Shown here piece after piece: positions 5,657 through 12,123 of a stretch of 12,701 nucleotides of DNA. Positions within the stretch are counted from its first letter, which is position 1, and every line of letters starts with the position of its first letter. The DNA comes from an uncultured Bacilli bacterium. Lineage in GTDB: Bacteria > Bacillota_I > Bacilli_A > RF39 > UBA660. The stretch covers positions 1 through 12,701 of the forward strand of contig CALVVN010000061.1 of the NCBI GenBank assembly GCA_944363865.1, given 5' to 3'. The notes below the pieces were generated by a model. It had not been told where the DNA came from. It did no database searches and was given only the letters and a program-made list of their open reading frames with translations. The position numbers and the translations under genes were made by a program.

Positions 5657-6265
5657 TTAACCAATCCTTATCGTTCCAAATAAATATAGTACAAGTAAAA
5701 TTAATAATATTATAGATAAAATATTATAGAACAGATCGTTTTGAAATATCTTTGGTAGTTTTTTTCTAATTGCATCTATTCCAATAAATAGTAAGAATCC
5801 AATAATTCCACCTATTACATTTAATATTATATCATCCACATCAAAACTTCTACCAATAAACCTTTGTACAATTTCAATTGTTGAACTTGTTATAAATGTC
5901 ACAAAAAATATATGTCTTATTTTCGATAACTTAGAATAGTATGTAGCAAAATAACCAAATGGTATAAATAAAATAATATTGCCTATAACTTGTCTATAAA
6001 ACTCATTTGTTCCAAAATCATATCTCAGTATTTCTCTAAAAGGCATCCAGTTCACTCCGCCAAATTCCACATCTCTTACTGTTACAAGTTCAAATAGTAG
6101 TAAAATATATGTTACAAATAAAAGTAAGATTAATTCTTCATGAAATACAAACTTCTTTTTATTTTGTTTTAAATACATTATCCTTAGTAATATTATAACT
6201 ATTAAAAATATTGCCAGTGAAGGCCATGCAGTATCAATAATATCAAAAAAAGCATTTTTTACCAT
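5657..6265 (-). CDS. VanZ-family membrane protein
   Basis: A 202-aa integral membrane protein with about five hydrophobic segments (about 15-31, 43-61, 93-110, 117-133 with 147-165, and 182-198). The VanZ core is clear: NWMPFREI (72-79), GNIILFIPFG (95-104), the EIVQRF stretch (131-136) and FDVDDIILNVIGGIIGF (141-157). VanZ of enterococci gives low-level teicoplanin resistance by an unclear mechanism. Most family members are ordinary chromosomal genes of unknown role at the membrane, so a resistance function should not be assumed. GAGGAG at the yqfD stop lies 8 nt before the ATG at 6265, and the stop touches the ybeY start. The gene is therefore a full member of the operon. Confidence 0.88.
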   Translation of the reverse strand: MVKNAFFDIIDTAWPSLAIFLIVIILLRIMYLKQNKKKFVFHEELILLLFVTYILLLFELVTVRDVEFGGVNWMPFREILRYDFGTNEFYRQVIGNIILFIPFGYFATYYSKLSKIRHIFFVTFITSSTIEIVQRFIGRSFDVDDIILNVIGGIIGFLLFIGIDAIRKKLPKIFQNDLFYNILSIILLILLVLYLFGTIRIG

Positions 6266-6270
6266 AGACT

Positions 6271-7431
6271 TTACTCCTCTTCAACTTCATCTATTATTCT
6301 TTTTTCAAGTTTTCCTATACTTTCATATACTCTATAAAATACTTCTATTTCTATTTTACTACTAAACTCATTCTTTTTCAAAACTTTTTTATCTATAATA
6401 TATTCTTCGTTCGTTAATTTAGCATTTATACTTTTATCACTTCTTCTTACGGCCTCCTCATATGCTTCTTCTTTGTTAAGAGATAATTCTTTATATTCAA
6501 ATACTTCTTTTTCTTCTTTTATTAGCCTAAAAAATATGTAGGGTTTGTCTATTAATACTTTTTGTGTAACAAATACATTTTTGTAATCATATTTTCCAAG
6601 TAATGTCATTTTACTATTTAAAAACTCAATATAGTAATGATTTATTATATCACCAGTACTGACATATTCAATAAAATTATATGGAACAGTAGTAGTTACT
6701 GTATACCATACTTCTCCATAAACTTCTCCGTCTGGTTTAACATAACTAACAACTTCATCATTTTTTAAAATATCTCCCGATATAATTACATCGCCTTTTT
6801 TTACATATTCGTTTACGTACTTTATATTTGTTCCATTTTTTAATATTACTTTTTTTATAAGCGCGTCTTTTTGACTAACTATGTCCATTATTTCATCAGT
6901 TTCAGCCTCTTCGTTTTTTATTATTCTTTCAGTTAATGAAATGTTATAATATACTCCATTTTCAGTTATTTCTAGCCATTCTAATTTATCTTTATTATTT
7001 TCTAATATTTTTTCTTTTATTTCAGTTATTTCATCATATGATTTTTTAAAATTATATTTTTTAACTTCGTAACTTTCCAATTCTTTTAATATTATTTGCT
7101 TAAGTTCTTTGTTATTTGTCTCAACATTTATGCCAAAACATAAATTAGATAATGTTAGTATAATTATGTAACTTACTATAATTGATATAATAAATAAATA
7201 GTGCTTTTTTATAAACTCTTTTATTGCTTTTGTTCCTGTATATTTTATAATTCTTGTTTGTTTTTTAAAAAGTTTTTTTATCTTCTCATAGTCTTCGTTT
7301 AAAATTAGTAAAGTTATTTTATTTTCATTTATGTTTAAATTACTATAATATATGTTATATTTTGTAAGTGTTTTTATTACACTATACAATTTTTCATTTC
7401 TTATCTCTATTAGTATATAGTTATCTTTCAT
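6271..7431 (-). CDS. yqfD: Sporulation protein YqfD
   Basis: YqfD is a mother-cell sporulation protein of Bacillota, expressed under SigE in B. subtilis; its molecular role is poorly known. The 386-aa product is close to the B. subtilis length (about 398). A soluble N-terminal part (1-75) is followed by one membrane segment (about 78-98). A large domain then includes VKKGDVIISGDI and GEVYGEVWYTVTTTVPY, matching the Bacillus sequence pattern (YGE.WY...TVP). The C-terminal tail is acidic. The start at 7431 overlaps yqfC by 11 bases, with AAGGA about 9 nt before it. Its pairing with yqfC is the same as in B. subtilis. Confidence 0.9.
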   Translation of the reverse strand: MKDNYILIEIRNEKLYSVIKTLTKYNIYYSNLNINENKITLLILNEDYEKIKKLFKKQTRIIKYTGTKAIKEFIKKHYLFIISIIVSYIIILTLSNLCFGINVETNNKELKQIILKELESYEVKKYNFKKSYDEITEIKEKILENNKDKLEWLEITENGVYYNISLTERIIKNEEAETDEIMDIVSQKDALIKKVILKNGTNIKYVNEYVKKGDVIISGDILKNDEVVSYVKPDGEVYGEVWYTVTTTVPYNFIEYVSTGDIINHYYIEFLNSKMTLLGKYDYKNVFVTQKVLIDKPYIFFRLIKEEKEVFEYKELSLNKEEAYEEAVRRSDKSINAKLTNEEYIIDKKVLKKNEFSSKIEIEVFYRVYESIGKLEKRIIDEVEEE

Positions 7432-7660
7432 TTATTTCAATCCTTGTTACGTTTCCAGTAATTAATAGTTCTAACTTGTCTAATTTTTTTAAAATAAAAT
7501 GTTCTCCAAATATATTTATTCTTTTATCTTTCACATCTATTGATACTTCATTTACATTTATATTTACAATTTTATGATAATTGTTTATATATATTTTATT
7601 GCTTGATATTAGTAATGAATATACATCGTTTTTAAAATAGTTAGTTAGAGTATTTAACAT
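7421..7660 (-). CDS. yqfC: Sporulation protein YqfC (YabP/YqfC family)
   Basis: A 79-aa beta-rich protein of the YabP/YqfC family, needed for efficient sporulation in the B. subtilis mother cell. Visible features are the IYINNYHKIV strand pair, NEVSIDVKDKRINIFGEHF and the final LELLITGNVTRIEI, which align in order with the family pattern (YIENH...I.G..L........G.I..I). The ATG at 7660 follows GGAGG by 7 nt, but this Shine-Dalgarno lies in the 3' arm of a hairpin behind murB. It is the first gene of the run that extends through recO, so its expression signal matters for ybeY, era and the others unless read-through from murB or internal promoters supply them. Confidence 0.88.
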   Translation of the reverse strand: MLNTLTNYFKNDVYSLLISSNKIYINNYHKIVNINVNEVSIDVKDKRINIFGEHFILKKLDKLELLITGNVTRIEINER

Positions 7661-7689
7661 AAAAAAGCCTCCTATTAATTATATGGAGG
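7661..7689 (-). terminator. Terminator-like hairpin after murB that contains the yqfC Shine-Dalgarno
   Basis: CCUCC (7689-7685) pairs with GGAGG (7672-7668). UAU/AUA pairs inside, and the structure is followed by C and six U residues (7666-7661), ending right at the yqfC ATG. It fits an intrinsic terminator 12 nt after the murB stop. Its 3' arm is also the yqfC ribosome-binding site, so the hairpin could restrain yqfC translation as well as transcription. Confidence 0.65.
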
Positions 7690-7704
7690 TTTTGCTCTTT
7701 TTAT
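7678..7704 (-). promoter_or_regulatory. Possible SigE-like promoter of yqfC
   Basis: CATATAAT (7685-7678) differs in one base from the B. subtilis SigE -10 pattern CATACAAT. An ATA (7704-7702) sits at about the expected -35 distance. The same bases contain TATAAT without a SigA -35. In DNA this AT-rich such matches arise by chance, so this rests mainly on yqfC and yqfD being SigE genes elsewhere. Confidence 0.25.
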
Positions 7705-8579
7705 TTAATTATTTCTTGTTCTAATTGTAAAACTATGTTTTCTTTTTGTTTTGCTACTCTTTTAATTTCTTCTATTAGTTTTATTATGTCATTACTGGTA
7801 GCATTATTTTTATTAATTATAAAGTTCGCGTGTTTTTCAGATACGTATGCACCACCTACGTTTTTGCCTTTTAGGTTAAGTTTTGTATCAATCAACGCTC
7901 CTGCACTTATAGTTTCTGGATTTTTAAATACACTACCTGCATTAGGATATTCTAAAGGTTGTGTTTGTATTCTTTTTTGTGTATATTCTTTTATTTTATC
8001 AAGTATTATGTTTTTATCTTCATGTGATAGTTCTATTGTTATACTTAAAATAATTGCTTTCTTATTATCTTTAAAGTAACTATACCTGTTACCATACGGA
8101 ACTTCTTCTTTTGCCTTTTTTATTATTTCTCCGTTTTCTAAATATTTAACATATTTTATTTTTTCGAATATGCATGAGCCATAAGCACCAGCATTCATAT
8201 ATGTCGCACCACCTATTGTTCCCGGGATGCCTGCTGCAAATTCAAGACCTGTAAGCCCGAGTTTTGATGCTTCACTGACAAGTTTTTGTAAACTATAGCC
8301 ACTTGATACTTCAATTATAGTGTTTTCTATTTTTATTTCCTCTAATTTTGATAAATTAATAACTATTCCATCATAAAATTCATCAGTAAATATTATATTT
8401 GTTCCATTACCAATTACAAAATATTTTATATTGTTTTTAAATATATAACTCATCAATTCTTGCAATGCTTCTATTGTTTTGGGATATACATAATATAATA
8501 CTTCTCCACCCGTTTTATATGAAGTGTACTCTGACATTTTGACATTTTCTTTAATTATTAAATCTTTTATTTCTTTCAT
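7701..8579 (-). CDS. murB: UDP-N-acetylenolpyruvoylglucosamine reductase MurB
   Basis: FAD enzyme that reduces UDP-GlcNAc-enolpyruvate with NADPH to UDP-MurNAc, the second committed step of peptidoglycan precursor synthesis. The 292-aa product is of Bacillota length. It shows ENVKMSEYTSYKTGG at 11-25, FAD-binding VIGNGTN (55-61), GIPGTIGGATYMNAGAYG (117-134), the NRYSYF segment (164-169), AGSVFKNP with the probable proton-donor Ser216, GAYVSEKHANFIIN (243-256) and a C-terminal Glu near 287. The ATG at 8579 has no Shine-Dalgarno and is preceded by a perfect -10 box seven bases away, so the mRNA may be leaderless. The next ATG (codon 15) would remove part of the conserved start and also has no SD. 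murB sits between yqeY and yqfC, where B. subtilis has yqfA-yqfB. Confidence 0.95.
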   Translation of the reverse strand: MKEIKDLIIKENVKMSEYTSYKTGGEVLYYVYPKTIEALQELMSYIFKNNIKYFVIGNGTNIIFTDEFYDGIVINLSKLEEIKIENTIIEVSSGYSLQKLVSEASKLGLTGLEFAAGIPGTIGGATYMNAGAYGSCIFEKIKYVKYLENGEIIKKAKEEVPYGNRYSYFKDNKKAIILSITIELSHEDKNIILDKIKEYTQKRIQTQPLEYPNAGSVFKNPETISAGALIDTKLNLKGKNVGGAYVSEKHANFIINKNNATSNDIIKLIEEIKRVAKQKENIVLQLEQEIIK

Positions 8580-8585
8580 ACTTTA

Positions 8586-8614
8586 ATTATATTTAAAATA
8601 AATAAAAAAAGCAA
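8586..8614 (-). promoter_or_regulatory. Promoter of murB
   Basis: A perfect TATAAT (8586-8591) has TTGCTT (8609-8614) exactly 17 nt upstream. The -35 lies in the 3' arm of the yqeY terminator and the spacer includes its U-tract. The expected start, 7 nt after the -10, is the A of the murB ATG (8579). Confidence 0.6.
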
Positions 8615-8629
8615 ACTAATTAAGTTTAC
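8604..8629 (-). terminator. Intrinsic terminator of rpsU-yqeY
   Basis: GUAAAC (8629-8624) pairs with GUUUGC (8616-8611), six pairs including one U-G, and seven U residues follow (8610-8604). The 5' arm lies in the last codons of yqeY. Confidence 0.75.
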
Positions 8630-9065
8630 TCATAACTATTTCATTTACAGTTTTCATATCTGCTTTGCCTTTTAACAACGCGTTTGCTTCTTTCATAATT
8701 TTTCCCATATCACTTTTTCCTAATGGGTTTACTTTTTCAAATATTTCGTCAATTATTTTTTCTATTTCTTCTTTGCTTAATTGTTCTGGCAAATATTTTT
8801 CTATTATTTTTATTTCATTTTCTAGTTTTGTAGCGAGATCATCTCTACCAGCATTTCTAAACTCGCTTATACTTTCTTTATGTGTCTTAACTTGCTTTGC
8901 AGCAACATCTATTACTATTTCATCACTTACTGTGTCTCTATCCATTTTGTTATTTATCTTATACAGGTCAATAGCGCTTTTGAGTAACCTTATAGTACTT
9001 AATGTTTCTTTATCTTTATTGCGCATTGCTTCTTTCATATCATTAGTTATTTGTTCATATAACAT
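8616..9065 (-). CDS. yqeY: GatB/YqeY domain protein YqeY
   Basis: A small all-helical protein related to the tail domain of GatB (tRNA-dependent amidotransferase subunit), which suggests tRNA binding; its function is unproven. The 149-aa product has the family start (MLYEQITNDMKEAMRNKDK), a LSTIRLLKSAI helix, and the C-terminal part YLPEQLSKEEIE ... GKSDMGKIMKEANALLKGKADMKTVNE (given in pieces). A GTG at 9074 is in frame but lies within the Shine-Dalgarno AGGTGA (9072-9077). The ATG at 9065, 6 nt after it, is the more likely start. It forms a pair with rpsU, as in B. subtilis, and ends in a terminator. Confidence 0.93.
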   Translation of the reverse strand: MLYEQITNDMKEAMRNKDKETLSTIRLLKSAIDLYKINNKMDRDTVSDEIVIDVAAKQVKTHKESISEFRNAGRDDLATKLENEIKIIEKYLPEQLSKEEIEKIIDEIFEKVNPLGKSDMGKIMKEANALLKGKADMKTVNEIVMSKLN

Positions 9066-9081
9066 TTTAATCACCTATTAT

Positions 9082-9273
9082 TTATCTATTCGTTCTGCTT
9101 TTTTTTCTTGCATTTTTAATAGCTTCTTTTTTAGCTTCTCTTCTTACTACGCCAGGTTTTGAATATTCTTTTCTTTTTTTCATTTCAGAAGGGATACCAC
9201 TACGTTGTACTTTTACTTTGAATTTTTTCAAAGCAACTTCAACATTACCATTTTTAACATCCACATGAGTCAT
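9082..9273 (-). CDS. rpsU: 30S ribosomal protein S21
   Basis: Small, very basic 30S protein, needed for initiation on canonical mRNAs. The 63-aa product has the S21 signature VEVALKKFKVKVQRSGIPSE and KKRKEYSKPGVVRREAKKEA (two segments), followed by a Lys/Arg-rich tail. A strong purine-rich Shine-Dalgarno (GGGAGGG) lies just upstream of the ATG at 9273. It is the first gene of a two-gene unit with yqeY, 16 nt downstream, and has its own near-consensus promoter. Confidence 0.97.
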   Translation of the reverse strand: MTHVDVKNGNVEVALKKFKVKVQRSGIPSEMKKRKEYSKPGVVRREAKKEAIKNARKKSRTNR

Positions 9274-9303
9274 TTTTCTACCCTCCCTTCAAATCTCGCT
9301 TAC

Positions 9304-9332
9304 ATTATAACACTATTTAAAAAATATGTCTA
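9304..9332 (-). promoter_or_regulatory. Promoter of rpsU-yqeY
   Basis: TAGACA (9327-9332), a 17-nt spacer and a perfect TATAAT (9304-9309). Transcription would start near 9297, about 23 nt before the rpsU ATG. No terminator hairpin is visible between asnS and this promoter, so some read-through from asnS is possible. Confidence 0.8.
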
Positions 9333-9346
9333 GTTTTGTAGAAAAA

Positions 9347-10723
9347 TTAATATTCACAGTTTCCCGGTGTCCTTGGATAAGGTATTACATCTCTAATATT
9401 TTCAACACCAGTAATATATATTAATAATCTTTCAAATCCCATACCAAATCCACTATGAGGGCAACCACCAAACTTTCTTAAATTTAAATACCAGTCCAAT
9501 TCTTCGGTTGGCACGTTCATTTCGTTCATTCTTTCAACTAATTTATCGTAGTTTTCTTCCCTTTGACTTCCGCCCATTAGTTCTCCTGCTCCCGGAACTT
9601 CTAAGTCAACTGCTGCGACAGTTTTTCCGTCTTCATTTAATTTCATATAAAATGCTTTTATATCTTTTGGCCAGTTAGTTATAAATACTGGACCATTAAA
9701 ATATTCAGTAATATACTTCTCATGCTCTTTTGCTATATCTTGTCCATATTCCGGAACAAAATCCCATTTTATATCTGCGTTTTTTAAAATTGTAATTACT
9801 TCTTCGTGAGTTATTCTCGTGAATTTGCTATTTATAAGTTTGTTTAATTTTTCAATTAGTCCTTTTTCAACGAATTTATCAAAAAACTCCATTTCATCTT
9901 TACAATTATCTAATACGTATTTTACAACATATTTTAACATATCTTCCATTACATCCATATTTCCATTTAAGTCGCAAAATGCTATTTCAGGCTCTATCAT
10001 CCAAAACTCCGCTGCGTGCGTTTGAGTATGTGAGTTTTCAGCTCTAAAAGTCGGCCCAAAAGTATATATTTTTTTAAATGCCATTGCAAAAGTTTCGCCT
10101 TCAAGTTGACCAGTTACTGTCAAACTAGTTTTCTTGCCAAAAAAATCTTTTTTATAGTCTATTTCTTTTCCATTTATTTTTTCCATATCAAGTGTAGTTA
10201 CTTGGAACATATCTCCAGCACCTTCTCCATCATTTGATGTTATAAGTGGTGTATGTACATAAAGATAACCTTTTTCATTAAAATATTTATGTATTGCATA
10301 TGCAGCTACACTACGAACTCTAAATACTGCTTGAAATAAGTTTACTCTTGGTCTTAAATATGCCAAACTTCTTAAAAACTCTCTAGTGTGTCTCTTTGGT
10401 TGCATAGGATAATCTTCTGGTGCATCACCGATTAATATTATATTTATAGCTTCAACTTCAATACTTTGTCCACTTCCTATTGACTCTATAAGTTTTCCTT
10501 GTACTTCTATTGCAGAGCCTATTCTAATTTTTGTTATCTCTTCAAAATTACTCAATTGATTGTTATATACAATTTGTAATGTTTTAAAACACGTTCCGTC
10601 ATAAAAATCAATAAAGCCAAATTCTTTTTGTTTTCTATGATTTCTTACCCACCCTTTTAATGTTATTTCTTTATTTATTAATTCTTTTTCTTTTTCATAT
10701 AGTTCTTTTAAATCTATATTCAT
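9347..10723 (-). CDS. asnS: Asparaginyl-tRNA synthetase
   Basis: Class IIb synthetase that charges tRNA-Asn. The 458-aa product has an N-terminal OB-fold anticodon-binding domain (about 18-100, with LKGWVRNHRKQKEFGFIDF). The catalytic domain follows, with motif 2 FRAENSHTQTHAAEFWMIEPE (226-246, here in one block of 21 reduced to its ends FRAEN and MIEPE) and motif 3 GFGMGFERLL (425-434). The FRAENSHT...AEFWMIEPE form is typical of AsnRS and not AspRS. The ATG at 10723 overlaps the fic stop (ATGA), with AGAGGG about 8 nt upstream, so it shares a transcript with the Fic module. An antitoxin-toxin pair leading a tRNA synthetase gene is unusual and may mean that asnS depends on the module promoter or on one inside fic. 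Confidence 0.97.
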   Translation of the reverse strand: MNIDLKELYEKEKELINKEITLKGWVRNHRKQKEFGFIDFYDGTCFKTLQIVYNNQLSNFEEITKIRIGSAIEVQGKLIESIGSGQSIEVEAINIILIGDAPEDYPMQPKRHTREFLRSLAYLRPRVNLFQAVFRVRSVAAYAIHKYFNEKGYLYVHTPLITSNDGEGAGDMFQVTTLDMEKINGKEIDYKKDFFGKKTSLTVTGQLEGETFAMAFKKIYTFGPTFRAENSHTQTHAAEFWMIEPEIAFCDLNGNMDVMEDMLKYVVKYVLDNCKDEMEFFDKFVEKGLIEKLNKLINSKFTRITHEEVITILKNADIKWDFVPEYGQDIAKEHEKYITEYFNGPVFITNWPKDIKAFYMKLNEDGKTVAAVDLEVPGAGELMGGSQREENYDKLVERMNEMNVPTEELDWYLNLRKFGGCPHSGFGMGFERLLIYITGVENIRDVIPYPRTPGNCEY

Positions 10724-11331
10724 AAACTAATCCCTCTTTCTATTGAATCTAATATTATTTTTTCTAAATATTTTGGTTCTTGATATACATACATTACTAA
10801 AGCGTCTCTAATGTATGCAAAACTATTTAATAGTAGTGCTTCATCAAGGTTTAATTCGTTATGCCTTGCATATTTCATTGTATAAGTGATTATGCTTCTA
10901 GTATTTCCCTCTCTAAAAGGATGTATTTCCCAAATACTACCCATAAATCCAGCAAGTGCCCGAGTAACTTCAGTTTTATTTCCATTAAAATCTACTTCTT
11001 GTTCTTTAAATGCTTTTTTTAATTTTTTTGATATTTGTCCAGAACCTGAAAATATCATTGGAAAACCAGATAACATCTTTTCACTTTTTTCCATATCTAT
11101 TTTACGAATTTTTCCTGCAAACGGATATATATCTTGAAACATACTTTTATGTAAATCCAAAAGTGCATCACTACTATATTCAAAATCAGGCGATTCTAGT
11201 ATTTGTTTTAATCTAACTATAGTTAAGTCAGATTCCGCTTGATTCAACTCTTCTGCATCGGTTATTCCTAGATAATTAATAAGTACTCCAGTGTTTTCAT
11301 CTACATAAATATCACGCATTTGTTTCACCAT
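10720..11331 (-). CDS. Fic-family protein (probable AMP transferase)
   Basis: Fic proteins usually transfer AMP from ATP to hydroxyl groups of target proteins; known bacterial targets include DNA gyrase, topoisomerase IV and FtsZ. The 203-aa product has an intact active-site motif HPFREGNTR (137-145) with the catalytic His137, acidic E141 and the anion-binding GN..R. FAGKIRKID (71-79) and the flap SGFPMIF (88-94) are also present. The N-terminal NTGVLINYLGI is common in this group. I see no S/TxxxE(G/N) inhibitory motif at either end of the protein, so inhibition is probably supplied by the small protein encoded just upstream, which overlaps it by 20 bases (class I arrangement). AAGGA lies 6 nt before the ATG at 11331. 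It overlaps asnS downstream. The target is unknown. Confidence 0.92.
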   Translation of the reverse strand: MVKQMRDIYVDENTGVLINYLGITDAEELNQAESDLTIVRLKQILESPDFEYSSDALLDLHKSMFQDIYPFAGKIRKIDMEKSEKMLSGFPMIFSGSGQISKKLKKAFKEQEVDFNGNKTEVTRALAGFMGSIWEIHPFREGNTRSIITYTMKYARHNELNLDEALLLNSFAYIRDALVMYVYQEPKYLEKIILDSIERGISL

Positions 11332-11476
11332 AATGTTCCTTTAATAATTCTATTATTTCATCAGTTGTAATCAATCCAAGTTTTTCTTTTTCCATTAATT
11401 CTTTTAGATAATCAGAAGCACTTAATCCATCTATTTGATTAATTTTTTCAGCTAAATCCCATAAATCTTTTTCCAT
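11312..11476 (-). CDS. Small protein overlapping fic, probable VbhA-like antitoxin (54 aa)
   Basis: The frame from ATG 11476 to TGA 11312 encodes 54 residues. It ends 20 bases inside the Fic gene in another frame. AGGTGA (11481-11486) lies 4 nt before the ATG. The product is acidic and helical: a first helix (EKDLWDLAEKINQI), a DGL turn at 16-18, then SASDYLKELMEKEKLG and a final ITTDEIIELLKEHYG. The turn and the G.I.T.E...LL...YG ending look like small Fic antitoxins of the VbhA type. Those carry S/TxxxE(G/N) in the first helix. Here the matching place would read I-N-Q-I-D-G, so the key Ser/Thr is missing and Glu is Asp. Role assigned by position, size and partial similarity. Confidence 0.65.
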   Translation of the reverse strand: MEKDLWDLAEKINQIDGLSASDYLKELMEKEKLGLITTDEIIELLKEHYGETNA

Positions 11477-11492
11477 TTAATCACCTAAATGT

Positions 11493-11521
11493 ATTATATA
11501 AAAAAAAAGTGTCTTTAACAA
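11493..11521 (-). promoter_or_regulatory. Promoter of the antitoxin-fic-asnS unit
   Basis: A perfect TATAAT (11493-11498) has TTGTTA (11516-11521) exactly 17 nt upstream, the latter in the rpmA terminator hairpin. The start would be near 11486, the first base of the AGGTGA ribosome-binding site, giving a leader of about ten bases. Confidence 0.55.
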
Positions 11522-11527
11522 CACTTT
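11499..11527 (-). terminator. Intrinsic terminator of rplU-prp-rpmA
   Basis: AAAGUGU (11527-11521) and ACACUUU (11512-11506) form a perfect 7-bp stem with an 8-nt loop, followed by a U run through 11501. The 5' arm includes bases of the rpmA stop codon. Confidence 0.88.
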
Positions 11528-11816
11528 ATTCGTTTACTGCATATACACTTACTTGTTTTTTGTCTCTTCCTTTTCTTTCATATTTGACAATTCCATCTAT
11601 TAACGCAAATAGTGTATGATCTTTTCCCATTCCAGTATTCACTCCTGGATATATTTTTGTTCCTCTTTGACGATATATAATTGAACCTGCTTTTACTTTT
11701 TCTCCATCACTTGCTTTTGCACCTAGTCTACGACCAGCACTGTCTCTACCATTTTTAGTTGAACCAACACCTTTTTTAGATGCAAAAAGTTGAAGATTTA
11801 AAAACATTTTATTCAT
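11526..11816 (-). CDS. rpmA: 50S ribosomal protein L27 with cleavable N-terminal extension
   Basis: L27 reaches the peptidyl transferase centre with its N-terminus. The 96-aa product has the Bacillota-type extension (residues 1-12, ending LNLQLFA) before SKKGVGSTKNGRDS. Prp removes this extension between A12 and S13 so that the mature protein starts with the functional tail. The remainder (RRLGAKASDGEKVKAG, IIYRQRGTKIYPG, GKDHTLFALIDG) is typical. AGGAGG lies 6 nt before the ATG at 11816. The start overlaps the end of prp. The gene ends in a strong terminator. Spo0B and obgE, which follow it in B. subtilis, are not here. Confidence 0.97.
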   Translation of the reverse strand: MNKMFLNLQLFASKKGVGSTKNGRDSAGRRLGAKASDGEKVKAGSIIYRQRGTKIYPGVNTGMGKDHTLFALIDGIVKYERKGRDKKQVSVYAVNE

Positions 11817-12123
11817 AATTTTCCTCCTTAACTTTTATATTTTTGCTATATTGTTTTTCAGTCTGTTTTAATATTTCTACTAAGTTTTCTAATAAATTAT
11901 TTGTTACTTTATCTTTTTTTATATTGATTAAAGAAAAATCATTATCGTTCTTATACTCAATACTATTTTTATCAAAACTCAATATAGCATTTACTGTGGT
12001 AATTAATGCAGAACTTACACCAGCACATACGATATCTTTTCCATAATCATTAAACATCGCATGACCTTTCATTTCAATTCTTTCAATAATACCTTTTCTT
12101 ACTACAATATTTACTAAAATCAT
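11809..12123 (-). CDS. prp: Ribosomal-processing cysteine protease Prp
   Basis: Prp (YsxB) cleaves the N-terminal extension of L27, an essential step in S. aureus. The 104-aa product carries the expected dyad: His21 in KGHA and Cys33 in DIVCAGVSS (30-38), followed by a helix. The C-terminal part is charged. The gene lies between rplU and rpmA, as in all genomes where L27 has the extension. Its ATG (12123) shares a base with the rplU stop (TAATG), and its end overlaps the rpmA start, so the three genes are likely translated in a coupled way. Confidence 0.95.
   Translation of the reverse strand: MILVNIVVRKGIIERIEMKGHAMFNDYGKDIVCAGVSSALITTVNAILSFDKNSIEYKNDNDFSLINIKKDKVTNNLLENLVEILKQTEKQYSKNIKVKEENYE

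Noticed and set aside
5657..6265. Glycopeptide (teicoplanin) resistance gene vanZ
   Set aside because: Only family-level similarity is visible, there is no van cluster, and the gene is embedded in a housekeeping operon. Most VanZ-family proteins are not shown to give resistance.
9066..9074. GTG at 9074 as start of yqeY
   Set aside because: It is part of the AGGTGA ribosome-binding site; the ATG at 9065 is 6 nt after it and starts with the family-typical residues.
8665..9162. Long plus-strand open frame (165 codons) opposite yqeY and rpsU
   Set aside because: It lies antisense to two well-supported genes, has a low-complexity Ser/Phe/Ile/Leu composition typical of the reverse of AT-rich coding DNA, and no ribosome-binding site that I can see. 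Similar antisense frames opposite glyS, era, cdd, ybeY, murB and fic were discarded for the same reason.
9333..9346. Terminator behind asnS
   Set aside because: Only U-rich sequence, with no stable hairpin, is seen between the asnS stop and the rpsU promoter.
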